A stretch of 64,000 bases of DNA from Opitutus sp. (GTDB lineage: Bacteria > Verrucomicrobiota > Verrucomicrobiae > Opitutales > Opitutaceae). Below, one piece after another: positions 27,042 through 35,551 of the stretch. A program made the position numbers and the translations under genes. The DNA lies in NCBI GenBank assembly GCA_009695065.1, contig SIBR01000008.1, positions 34,925-98,924 on the forward strand. The letters are read 5' to 3'. Every line of letters begins with the position of its first letter. The stretch's first letter is position 1. The notes below the pieces were generated by a model. The model did not search any database, was not told the origin of the DNA, and saw only the letters and a program-made list of their open reading frames with translations.

Positions 27042-28274
27042 ATGAAATTCCTGCTATTTCTGATCGGTGCGACGATCGCTGCCGCCCAGCCCCGCTACGA
27101 CATCCTGCTCAAGGGCGGCCATGTCATTGACGCCAAGAACGGGATTAACGAAGTCCGCGACGTCGCCATCGCCGGCAATCGCATCGCCGCTGTGGCGGCC
27201 GACATTCCCGCGGCGCAGGCCCGCCTCGTCGTCGATGTGTCGTCCCTGTATGTGACACCGGGACTCGTCGACATGCATGTGCACGTGTTCGCGGGCACAA
27301 TGGGACGGGACTTTGTCGGCGAGCGCTCCATCCGGCCCGACGGATTCACCTTTCGCTCGGGCGTGACGACGGTGGTGGACGCCGGGAGCTCGGGCTGGCG
27401 CAATTTCACAGAGTTCAAAGCGCAGATCATCGATCGTTCGCAGACGCGGGTGCTGGCGATGCTGAACATCGTGGGGCACGGCATGGGTGGCCGCAGCGAC
27501 GTGGAGCAGAATACGGGCGACATGGAGCCGGAACGGACTGCCGAGGTCGCACGCCAGTTCAAGGATATCATTGTCGGGGTGAAGACCGCGCACTTCGCCG
27601 GACGCGAGTGGACGGCGGTGGATCGCGCCGTCGAGGCAGGAAGACTAGCGGGCGTCCCGGTGATGATCGATTTCGGCACCTTTCACCCGGAACGCCCCTA
27701 TCAGGAACTGGTGCTGAAGAAGCTTCGGCCCGGCGACATCTCGACGCACACTTTCCTGCGTTCATCGCCGATGCTGGACGAGAATCGCCGCCTGCGGCCG
27801 TTTTTGCTGGAGGCGCAGAAGCGGGGAGTCCGCTTCGACGTCGGCCATGGCAGCGGCAGCTTCTCGTTTCCCCAGGCGGTGCCGGCGATGCAGCAGGGTT
27901 TCCTGCCGGACACGATTTCCACCGATCTTCACGTCTCCAGCATGAACGTCGGAATGAAGGACATGCTGAATGTGATGTCGAAGTTTCTTGCGATCGGCAT
28001 GGCGCTGGACGCGGTGGTGGCCCGCGCGACGTGGGCTCCCGCGCAGGTGGTGCATCACGAAGAGTTGGGCCATCTCTCGCCGGGTGCGGTGGCGGACGTG
28101 ACCGTCCTGCGGTTGCAGAAGGGCGACTTTGGTTTTGTGGATTCCGGCGGTCTCCGGATGCGGGGAACATCCAAGCTGGTCGGCGAACTCACGATTCGCG
28201 ACGGGAAGGTGGTCTGGGACTTGAACGGCATCACCCGCCCGGCTTGGGATGCGGCTGCCAGCCGCCGGCCATAG
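27042..28274 (+). CDS. Secreted amidohydrolase/deacetylase (dihydroorotase-like)
   Basis: This 410-residue protein has a short signal peptide (MKFLLFLIGATIAAAQ) and an amidohydrolase TIM barrel: DMHVHVF (His79, His81), IIVGVKTAHF with a probable carboxylated Lys, histidines in STHTFLRS and DVGHGSGSF, and a terminal Asp in TISTDLH. The C-terminal strands (LTIRDGKVVWDL) rebuild the composite beta domain. It resembles the EF_0837/AHA_3915 deacetylase group. The substrate is unknown; likely periplasmic. ATG 27042 is preferred over upstream starts because it opens the signal peptide. It is convergent with the PVC cytochrome gene. Confidence 0.85.
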   Translation: MKFLLFLIGATIAAAQPRYDILLKGGHVIDAKNGINEVRDVAIAGNRIAAVAADIPAAQARLVVDVSSLYVTPGLVDMHVHVFAGTMGRDFVGERSIRPDGFTFRSGVTTVVDAGSSGWRNFTEFKAQIIDRSQTRVLAMLNIVGHGMGGRSDVEQNTGDMEPERTAEVARQFKDIIVGVKTAHFAGREWTAVDRAVEAGRLAGVPVMIDFGTFHPERPYQELVLKKLRPGDISTHTFLRSSPMLDENRRLRPFLLEAQKRGVRFDVGHGSGSFSFPQAVPAMQQGFLPDTISTDLHVSSMNVGMKDMLNVMSKFLAIGMALDAVVARATWAPAQVVHHEELGHLSPGAVADVTVLRLQKGDFGFVDSGGLRMRGTSKLVGELTIRDGKVVWDLNGITRPAWDAAASRRP

Positions 28275-28325
28275 TCGAGCCGGCCGGTCGGGTGAAGAGG
28301 AGCGAAGGCCCGGGATCGCCGGGCG

Positions 28326-30899
28326 TTACTTTACCATCATCAACTCTTGGGGACTCCAGGCGTCGGAATGGCCGGCGGTCGCGGCCCGGGCGGCTTGCAC
28401 CTGCGCGGGAGTTACAGGCGAGGCGGAGTGGCCCCACTCGCGGCGTACGTAGGTCAGCACCGAGGCGATTTGACCGTCGTCGAAAATGCCGAACGCTGGC
28501 ATGTCGCCGGTATGCATGCGCCCGGCGACGGAGATGGGGCCGCGCACGCCCTTGAGGACGATGCGGATCGCCCGCTCCGGCACGCCGAGCACCCATTCGG
28601 AATCGAGCAGCGGAGGAGCGAGGCCGTCGAGGCCGCGGCCGTCGATCTGGTGGCAGGCGGCGCAAACGGTGGTGAAGAGCGCCTTGCCGGCGTCGAACCG
28701 GGCTTGTTCCTCCGCCGTGAGGGGCTTGACGGCGGCGGTGGCAGGGACGCCGGCTTTGCCCGGCCAAAGCACGATGGCATTCAGCTTGGCGATGCGGGCT
28801 TTCTGGGCGGGATCCTTTTCGAGTTCCGCCCAGCCCGCGGGCTCGGTTAAAAATTGCAGCGGACGACGGGTGGTGGTGGCGGCGAGGACGAAGCCGTCGA
28901 GCAACGCCTGGCGGCGCTTGCCGGCGGCGGGGGCGGCGGCGAGTGCGGTGACGCGTTCGATCGCCGACAGATCCCGCGAGGTGAAAATGGCGCGGGCGAG
29001 GCCGGAGAAGATCCCGGCGCCCGGCGCGTCCTCCCCGGTCCAGGCGGAACTCCTGGCGAGCCTTTCCAGCAACCGGAGTTCCCGATGGGCCAGTCCACTG
29101 AGGAACGCATCGTGGAGAAAAGTGTTCTTCGGGTTGGTGCGCACCAGCCCGGCAACAACCAGATCGATTTCAGGATCAGCCGCCCCGCCGAGGGAGAGCA
29201 CGGCCTGGAGTTGCACTTCCGGCGCCGGCGCCTCCGCCGCCATCAGCATGCGTTCGGTGAATTCGGCCCGGCCATCCCCCTTCAAAAAGCGTTCGCCGAG
29301 CCGGAGGGCCGCGGCGCGAACGAGCGGGCTTTGATGATCGAGGGCCGTAAAAACCGTCGCGCGGTCAAGCGCATTCATTCCCTCCAGGGTCCACAGGGCA
29401 TGCACACGGCCCATCGGCTGGCGGCCGGTGAGGGCAACCTGGCGGATGGCGGGCACGACGGTGCTGTCCTGTCGTTCGACCAGGAGGCGTTGGGCGGTCT
29501 CGCGCCACCAGGCATTCGGGTGGGACAGACGTTCGACCCACTGGGCGGTTGTGAGCGGTGCAAGCTGAGTGGCGCGTGGCGCCGGGCGATTCGCCGGCAC
29601 GATCCGATAGATCCGGCCAAAATGCACTCCCTTGTCCAGCGCGCGCTGCTCGCTTTGATTGCGCAGGTAGCTCGTCAGCGAAATGCGGTGCTGCAACACG
29701 CCCCGGTAAAGGTCGACGACGTAGAGTGCGCCGTCGGGTCCGGTCGAAAAACCCACGGGTCGAAACCGCTCGTCGGTCGAGGCGATGAACTCCGCCTTGT
29801 CGTAGGCGTTGCGGCCCAGGAGCGTGCCGTTTTCCGCCGTGAGTACGGAACGGCGGACAAAATTGGCCGAGGGCTCCGCGGCGAAGACGTTGCCGTAAAA
29901 TTCCGGCATGAGATCGCCCCGATAAATCCACGTCGAATTTACGGCGGTGAACTCCTTGAGTTTGCCGTCGCGCAGCATTTCGGGGCGGTAGCCGCGGTTG
30001 ATGCCCGGGTTGACGCGGGCCGGCCAGACGAACTGGTTCTCGGCTGCGTTGACGTTTGTGCCGGCGAGGCGGGTGAGGTTGGGATTTCGCTGCAGGTAGT
30101 CGGAGTGGATGATATCGACGCGCAGGTAGTCGCTGTTGGAGCAGTGGTAGAGACGGCCGAAGTCATCCTGACCGAGCCCCCATTGGCCCCGAAACAGCGT
30201 GGGGCCGGTTTCCCAGTTACCCTTCACGTAGCGGAATTTCTTGTTGTAGGCCGTGCTGTAGATCCAGTTATCGAAGGCCCAGGTGAGGTTGTTGGGCGCG
30301 CGCTCGGGGTTCGCGAGATGCGGTCGCTTGGGGTCGGTCTTCACCCCGTAGTCCGTGGCGACCGGGATCTTTTGGTCGGCCTTACCGTCGCCGTCGGTGT
30401 CGCGCCAGAAATTGAGTTCGGGTGGGGCGCCGATGAGGGCACCGTCGCCGATGAGCGCGATCGCGCGCGGCAGGATGAGATTGTCCACGAACACGGTGGA
30501 TTCGTCGTAGCGGCCGTCGCCGTCGCGGTCGCGCAGCACCACCACGCGGCCGACCGGCAGGTCCTCGCCGTTGCCGTCGAGGTCGGGCATGTAGCCGCGC
30601 ATCTCCACGACCCACATGCGACCATCGGGACCGAACGCGATCGCCACCGGTTCCTGCACGAGGGGATCGGCGGCGGCGATCTCCAGCTTGTAGCCAGGCG
30701 CGACCTCGAACGACTTCAAGGCCTCGTCCGGCGTCAAGGCGGGGGCCGGTGGAATCAGCTCCGCGGGCACGAGGGCTTTTTGAATCTGGCCTTTCTTGTC
30801 CGCTTCGTCGCCGATCTGGCCCACCGTGTTGGAGACGAGGCTGAGCGCCGAGAGGACAAGCGAGAGGAAGGGCGCGGTTTTCATTGGAGAAATGGACAT
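28326..30899 (-). CDS. PVC-type beta-propeller dehydrogenase with C-terminal cytochrome c domain
   Basis: This 857-residue secreted protein opens with a signal peptide, then a six-bladed propeller of the membrane-bound-dehydrogenase type (DEALKSFEVAPGYKLEIAA, FGPDGRMWVVEMRGY, DRDGDGRYDESTVF), HEAT-like helical repeats in the middle, and a single c-type haem motif C-A-A-C-H near residue 744 with a distal Met in HTGDMPAFG. Such proteins are abundant in Planctomycetes and Verrucomicrobia and are thought to oxidise sugars or alcohols and pass electrons to the periplasmic chain. It is last of a five-gene operon starting at 35310. The start may instead be ATG 30882-30884, five codons later. Confidence 0.85.
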   Translation of the reverse strand: MSISPMKTAPFLSLVLSALSLVSNTVGQIGDEADKKGQIQKALVPAELIPPAPALTPDEALKSFEVAPGYKLEIAAADPLVQEPVAIAFGPDGRMWVVEMRGYMPDLDGNGEDLPVGRVVVLRDRDGDGRYDESTVFVDNLILPRAIALIGDGALIGAPPELNFWRDTDGDGKADQKIPVATDYGVKTDPKRPHLANPERAPNNLTWAFDNWIYSTAYNKKFRYVKGNWETGPTLFRGQWGLGQDDFGRLYHCSNSDYLRVDIIHSDYLQRNPNLTRLAGTNVNAAENQFVWPARVNPGINRGYRPEMLRDGKLKEFTAVNSTWIYRGDLMPEFYGNVFAAEPSANFVRRSVLTAENGTLLGRNAYDKAEFIASTDERFRPVGFSTGPDGALYVVDLYRGVLQHRISLTSYLRNQSEQRALDKGVHFGRIYRIVPANRPAPRATQLAPLTTAQWVERLSHPNAWWRETAQRLLVERQDSTVVPAIRQVALTGRQPMGRVHALWTLEGMNALDRATVFTALDHQSPLVRAAALRLGERFLKGDGRAEFTERMLMAAEAPAPEVQLQAVLSLGGAADPEIDLVVAGLVRTNPKNTFLHDAFLSGLAHRELRLLERLARSSAWTGEDAPGAGIFSGLARAIFTSRDLSAIERVTALAAAPAAGKRRQALLDGFVLAATTTRRPLQFLTEPAGWAELEKDPAQKARIAKLNAIVLWPGKAGVPATAAVKPLTAEEQARFDAGKALFTTVCAACHQIDGRGLDGLAPPLLDSEWVLGVPERAIRIVLKGVRGPISVAGRMHTGDMPAFGIFDDGQIASVLTYVRREWGHSASPVTPAQVQAARAATAGHSDAWSPQELMMVK

Positions 30900-30944
30900 G
30901 ATTTAGTGGGGTCGGGGGAGGGACGAAGGAATTTTCGGCGGGGA

Positions 30945-32000
30945 TTATTCCCGGGCCACGCCGTTGTTCCAATAGTGGTAGAGTTCCGCGGCAGCCGGGA
31001 TCTCGCGCTGGCGCACGACCCGGAATCCGATCCACGGCGCGCTGGTGTGATACCAGATGCTCTTGGGCAGTTGGGGGTCGAGATCCTTCCAGTCCGGGCT
31101 CGAGGCGAGCCGGGCCGCGCTGCGCAGGCGGTCGGCGCTGTCCTCCCAGGTGCCGCCGCGGGCGACGTGCGGATAGGGCGTCTTCGAGCGCACCCACGAA
31201 GCCGGGGCGGGATCGCCTTTGAGCTGGGCGTAGGCATCGGCCAGATATTGATCGAGGGTCCATTCCGCCACGTTGCCGTGCATGTCGTGCAGGCCCCAGG
31301 GATTGGGCTTCCTTCCGCCGACGGTGGCGTACTTGTCCGAGTCGAAAACGGCGTACTCCGCCAGGCGCGCCGGGTCGTCACCAAACGAGTAAGCGGTGGT
31401 CGTGCCGGCGCGGGCGGCGTATTCCCACTCGGCCTCCGTGGGCAGCCGGTAAAAATGTCCGGTTTTCGCGCTGAGCCACTCGCAGTATTTGTTCGCGGCG
31501 TGGTGGGTCATGCTGATCGCGGGAAACCCCTCGCGACCCATGCCAAAGCTCATTTCCACGTAAGGCTTGGTCGGATGCGAGACATCGGACGACACGGCAT
31601 TCCACGTTACGTAGGGCTTATCCTTCGCGAACATGAAAATTTCGTACTCGTTCCACGTGACCTCGCATTTCGCCATCCAGAAGGCGTCTCCCTTGATTTT
31701 CTTTTGCGGACCCTCGTCTTCGCTGCGCTTGGCCTCGCCGGCCGGACTGCCGATCGTAAACACGCCCGCGGGGATCGGGATCATGGCAAACGACACGTCG
31801 TTGCCCGGCAGCGTCTCCTTGTAAGGTTGGAAGGCCTGGGCGGCCTTGGCTTCCTCCTTGAGGATGCGTTCGCGAATCTGTTCCACAATGGCCACCTCGT
31901 CGGCATTGACCGGCGCCTGGGCCCGCACCGGGGCGGCGGGAAAAATCGCAGTCGCGGCTGCGAGAAGAAGGGCGGCGGTAGCCGTGGGGAACCAGCGCAT
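30945..32000 (-). CDS. SUMF1/EgtB-type formylglycine-generating-enzyme domain protein
   Basis: This 351-residue protein begins with a signal peptide (MRWFPTATAALLLAAATAIFPA) and carries the FGE-sulfatase fold: MIPIPAGVFTIGS, CEVTWNEYEIF, RLPTEAEWEYAARAG, NPWGLHDMHGNVAEW, HVARGGTWEDSADRLRSA and a final IGFRVVR. The catalytic cysteine pair of true formylglycine-generating enzymes is not evident, so it may be a structural or ligand-binding relative. No sulfatase gene is in the window. ATG 31998-32000 is chosen over an upstream GTG because it starts the signal peptide and lies 7 bases past apbE. Confidence 0.8.
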   Translation of the reverse strand: MRWFPTATAALLLAAATAIFPAAPVRAQAPVNADEVAIVEQIRERILKEEAKAAQAFQPYKETLPGNDVSFAMIPIPAGVFTIGSPAGEAKRSEDEGPQKKIKGDAFWMAKCEVTWNEYEIFMFAKDKPYVTWNAVSSDVSHPTKPYVEMSFGMGREGFPAISMTHHAANKYCEWLSAKTGHFYRLPTEAEWEYAARAGTTTAYSFGDDPARLAEYAVFDSDKYATVGGRKPNPWGLHDMHGNVAEWTLDQYLADAYAQLKGDPAPASWVRSKTPYPHVARGGTWEDSADRLRSAARLASSPDWKDLDPQLPKSIWYHTSAPWIGFRVVRQREIPAAAELYHYWNNGVARE

Positions 32001-32007
32001 GATGAAG

Positions 32008-33066
32008 TTAAAGGGGAAAGCTGACACCGGGCGGGTTGGTGCCGAAGGAGCGGCGTTGCACCGCCCCGTTACGATTGCGGGTTTGCACGAGGATGCGAAC
32101 CGGTTCGTTGAGTTTTTCGATCATCGGTTTCACGGCCGCTGGGGACAATACGCTGCAGGCGGTGGCCAGACCGTCGCTCAGGGTTGCATGACGGGCCACC
32201 ACGGTGACTGCGACCGGCCTCGTCAGACCGAGTCCGGTCGCCGGGTCGACAATGTGGGAATAACGCACACCGCCGAGTTCGAGAAATTGCTCAGCGTCCC
32301 CTGAAGTGGAAATGCCGGCGTTGGCGGCCGTAACCAGGATGGACCCGGCTGGGTCTGAGCCGAAAGGCACGAGTTGCACTTTCCAGCCGTCCGATTCGGG
32401 GGGCGGTTCGCCGAGGGCGATGTCGCCACTGGCCTCCACCATCGCCCGCCGAAAACCGTGTCTGGCCAGCACGGTGAGGGCGGCGTCGGCGGCGTAGCCT
32501 TTGGCAATGCCGCCGAGATCGAGTTGCATGCCGGCAGCTAGCAACGTGACGGTCTGGCCCTCCAGATCTAACCGGAGTTTCCGGTAACCCGAGGCAAGGA
32601 GCGCGGCATTTCGGGACTCCTCGGAGGGTAGCTTTTTCTGGCGTCGAGCTTCGCGCCACAAGCGAATGACCGGACCGAGGGTGACGTCGAAGGCGCCGCC
32701 GCTCTTTTCTGCGAGTTTCTGGCTCCGTTGCAGAATCTCACAGAGTTCCTTGCTGACCGGAACGGGTGTGCCGGCGGGTTGGCGGCAGAGACGCATCAAT
32801 TCACTGTCAGGGTCGTAATCCGACATGATGCGGTTCAGCGCGGCGATCCGGGCAAAGCCGGCCTTGGCGGCGGATTTGGCCGCGGTGACCTCGGGTGCGT
32901 AAACCACGATGCGGAAAAGCGTCCCCATGTGGGGCTCGACGAATTCCCAGCGTGAGGAAGCGGGTGTCGCTCCCGTCGGTTCCGCCGCGGCGGCCCGCGG
33001 CGGGCTGAACGCAACCCATGCCAAACCCAGGAGGGCGGTCAGTTGTGCGGAACGGAATCTCGCCAT
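32008..33066 (-). CDS. apbE: FAD:protein FMN transferase (ApbE)
   Basis: This 352-residue protein has a signal peptide and the ApbE pattern: HMGTLFRIVVYAPE, MSDYDPDSELMRL, GGAFDVTLGPVIRLWR, MQLDLGGIAKGYAAD, VEASGDIALG and SHIVDPATGLGL. ApbE covalently attaches FMN to Ser or Thr in periplasmic flavoproteins such as those of Rnf or Nqr complexes, acting in the periplasm with Mg2+ and FAD. No protein with a clear flavinylation motif was seen nearby. It is third in the operon, 18 bases after the epimerase. ATG 33064-33066 is preferred to an upstream GTG at 33079-33081. Confidence 0.92.
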   Translation of the reverse strand: MARFRSAQLTALLGLAWVAFSPPRAAAAEPTGATPASSRWEFVEPHMGTLFRIVVYAPEVTAAKSAAKAGFARIAALNRIMSDYDPDSELMRLCRQPAGTPVPVSKELCEILQRSQKLAEKSGGAFDVTLGPVIRLWREARRQKKLPSEESRNAALLASGYRKLRLDLEGQTVTLLAAGMQLDLGGIAKGYAADAALTVLARHGFRRAMVEASGDIALGEPPPESDGWKVQLVPFGSDPAGSILVTAANAGISTSGDAEQFLELGGVRYSHIVDPATGLGLTRPVAVTVVARHATLSDGLATACSVLSPAAVKPMIEKLNEPVRILVQTRNRNGAVQRRSFGTNPPGVSFPL

Positions 33067-33084
33067 GCGCCGCAGTCGCACCGA

Positions 33085-34020
33085 TCAGCAGGCGATGACG
33101 TCGTCGAGTTTTCCCGAAAGATGGCTGAGCCAGGCGGCGTCGGTCATTCCGGGCGGGCGGTATTGCTCGGTGATGAGCCAGCCCGAGTAATTGACCTCGT
33201 CGAGTGCGGTCATGATCGCGGGCCAGTCGCTGTCGCCTTGGAAAAGATCGACCTCGAAACCCCGGCGCAGACCCTTTTCGTCCCGCACCTTCCGGCTGAA
33301 TTCCTTCACGTGGATCTTGACGATGCGCGATCCGAGAGTTCGCACCCACTGTTCGGGCCAGCCGGTATTGACGACATTACCCGCATCAAAATGCCAGCGC
33401 ACGAAGGGGCTCTTGAACGAGTCGACGTACTGAACGGCCTCCAGCGGACTCAGGAGGAACTGATTCCAGACGTTCTCGATCGCGATGACCACGCCGAGAG
33501 ATTCGGCGAGCGGGATCGCCTTCTTGATTTCGATGACGGAGCGTTCGTAGGCCTGCGCGTAGGAAACGTCCTTGGTCACCACGGCGGGAACGAGCAGGAC
33601 CGAACTTGCCCCGTAGGCCTTGGCGTCACGGAGAGCCTGTTTGAGGCCCTCGAGTCCGGTTTCGCGGACCGCGGGATTGGGGTCGGTCAAAGGACGGGCC
33701 CAGTGCGTCGCGGCCACCACGCTCGGAATGGCGAGTCCGGTGGCATCGCGAGCGGCAAGCACCTCCTTTTGATCCATCGCACTGGAGACTTCGACACCGG
33801 CAAACCCGGCGTCGCGCAGCAGCTGAAACTTGCCCAGCAGGCTGACGTTTTTGGCCGGATCGGTGCGAAGCGTGCCGAGCATGAAGCCCTTCTTCAGCGC
33901 GCTGCGACGGGCTTTGTTGCCCCCGGCTTTTGCGGAGGTTTTCGCGTCCGTCGCGCCGACGGCAAACGGAGCGAGCAAGGCCGAGGCCGCCGAAGCGGTG
34001 AGGAATGCGCGGCGGTTCAT
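33085..34020 (-). CDS. Secreted sugar phosphate isomerase/epimerase-like TIM-barrel protein
   Basis: This 311-residue protein has a twin-arginine-type leader (MNRRAFLTASAAS) and an AP-endonuclease-2-type TIM barrel: FAGVEVSSAMD, IAIENVWNQFL, RWHFDAGNVV, IVKIHVKEFS and WLITEQYRP, with the His, Glu and Asp metal ligands in their usual strands. Such proteins are annotated as xylose-isomerase-like epimerases. It is second in the operon, 3 bases after the Gfo/Idh stop, and the pairing with a Tat-exported oxidoreductase suggests a shared sugar substrate in the periplasm. Confidence 0.85.
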   Translation of the reverse strand: MNRRAFLTASAASALLAPFAVGATDAKTSAKAGGNKARRSALKKGFMLGTLRTDPAKNVSLLGKFQLLRDAGFAGVEVSSAMDQKEVLAARDATGLAIPSVVAATHWARPLTDPNPAVRETGLEGLKQALRDAKAYGASSVLLVPAVVTKDVSYAQAYERSVIEIKKAIPLAESLGVVIAIENVWNQFLLSPLEAVQYVDSFKSPFVRWHFDAGNVVNTGWPEQWVRTLGSRIVKIHVKEFSRKVRDEKGLRRGFEVDLFQGDSDWPAIMTALDEVNYSGWLITEQYRPPGMTDAAWLSHLSGKLDDVIAC

Positions 34021-34023
34021 TAC

Positions 34024-35310
34024 TTAGACGAATTTCGTCAAACCCGGAACGGCCCGCGCCGGCACGGACAGAGCCATGTTCCAGTCGAACTTTTCCGGCA
34101 CGAGTGAATCCTTCGAATTCATCGCCTGGTCCCACGTGACGGCCTGACCAGTGTAGGCGGCCATGCGGCCCATGATCGCCATCAAAGTGCTGTGGGCCAT
34201 CCACACGCCGTCGTTGATGGGATTGCCGGCCCGGATCGAGGCGAACAGTTCGTTGTGTTCGACCTGGTACATCGAGCTTCCGCCTTTGCCGGTGTATCTC
34301 CAGGTCTTCGCCCCGGTGATGTGCGCGGAGGGCCCGCGGCCCCATGAGAAAATGCCCTTGGTGCCGACGACGTGGTCGGAGACCTCGTTGTAGGCGCCAT
34401 CCACCTGGCGGCAGCCCAGCACCGCGCGCACGCCGCTGGCGTACTCGTAGGTGATACTGAAGTGATCATAGGTGTTGCCGTAAGCCGCCACGTCGCGCCC
34501 TCCGGTGCCGATGACCTGTGCGGGCATTTCGTCCTGCATGTACCAAGCGATCTTGTTCACGTTGTGCACCGCCTGCTCGACCAGATGGTCACCACTGAGC
34601 CAGGTGAAATTGTACCAATTCCGCATCTGCCATTGGAGATCGGTCCAGCCCGGTTCGCGGGTGCCGGGGAATTTGGTGGTCAGGCTGTTGGTATGATAAC
34701 TGGCATTGATCGCGCGGATGTCGCCGATGGCACCCTCGCGGATCTGGGCGACGCTGGCGCGCATCATGTCGTCATAGCGCCAGCAAAAGCCCGAGCCGAG
34801 GGCGAGGTTCTTGCGCTTGGCCTCGGCCGCAATGGCGAGGACGGCACGGACACCGGGGGCGTCCACCGCCATGGGCTTTTCACAGAAGACGTGTTTGTCG
34901 GCTGCGATCGCCGCCTGAAGATGGACGGGACGAAAACCGGGAGGGGTGCAGAGCAGCACGACGTCGACGCCGCTATCGATGACCTTCTGGTAGGCATCGA
35001 GGCCGGTGAACGTGGTGGCCGGCGTGACGTCGATCTTGGCGGCGGCAACCCGGCGCAATTGGGAGAGACAACTCGCGGCCCGGTCGGCGAAGGCGTCGCC
35101 GATGGCGACGAGGCGATTGTTCGGATCGGCCGCCAGGGCCTGTTGCGCGGCGCCCGTTCCGCGGCCGCCGCAGCCGATGAGGCCGACCTTGAGCACGCGG
35201 CTCGAGGCACCGCCCGCACTGCTGGCGGCATGGGAGATGGCGGTTGAAGCGACGAGGCCACCGACGGCAGCGCTGGTGGAATTCTTGAGGAAGCTACGAC
35301 GGGAAATCAT
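34024..35310 (-). CDS. Tat-exported Gfo/Idh/MocA oxidoreductase
   Basis: This 428-residue protein starts with a twin-arginine signal (ISRRSFLKNSTSAA), followed by the Rossmann glycine motif VGLIGCGGRGTGAA and the EKPM catalytic-lysine motif, then the MocA C-terminal sheet domain. Members use tightly bound NAD(P) to oxidise or reduce sugars. ATG 35308-35310 is chosen because it begins the signal. It is the first gene of the five-gene redox operon; the 241-base spacer up to nuoN should hold its promoter. Confidence 0.88.
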   Translation of the reverse strand: MISRRSFLKNSTSAAVGGLVASTAISHAASSAGGASSRVLKVGLIGCGGRGTGAAQQALAADPNNRLVAIGDAFADRAASCLSQLRRVAAAKIDVTPATTFTGLDAYQKVIDSGVDVVLLCTPPGFRPVHLQAAIAADKHVFCEKPMAVDAPGVRAVLAIAAEAKRKNLALGSGFCWRYDDMMRASVAQIREGAIGDIRAINASYHTNSLTTKFPGTREPGWTDLQWQMRNWYNFTWLSGDHLVEQAVHNVNKIAWYMQDEMPAQVIGTGGRDVAAYGNTYDHFSITYEYASGVRAVLGCRQVDGAYNEVSDHVVGTKGIFSWGRGPSAHITGAKTWRYTGKGGSSMYQVEHNELFASIRAGNPINDGVWMAHSTLMAIMGRMAAYTGQAVTWDQAMNSKDSLVPEKFDWNMALSVPARAVPGLTKFV

Positions 35311-35551
35311 AAAGGCAGGGGAGGTTTTCTCCGGCGGGGGAAGGGATCGGGGCGGGTTGGTGAGGTGCGGGAGCCTAACGGGTGTGAATCCGTCAGGGCA
35401 CGCCAAAAGGAACCCGAGGGCAGCGGTCCGGCGCAAGTGCAAACGCTTGCGAAACTCCTGAGGATTTTGGCACGAAAGGGGTTTGTTTCAAAGGCACGAT
35501 GGCGAAGGCCGCATTGCGGGGGCCGCGGGGTTCCCGCGCCGATGGTGGGCC

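Noticed and set aside
28854..32024. A 1056-codon open frame antisense to the cytochrome and SUMF1-like genes
   Set aside because: It spans two real genes and their spacer on the other strand, with no recognisable domains.
35365..35460. Sequence resembling part of a cobalamin riboswitch (GGGTGTGAATCCGT and nearby)
   Set aside because: The B12-box and the conserved downstream core are not present, and no plus-strand gene follows; the match is likely chance.
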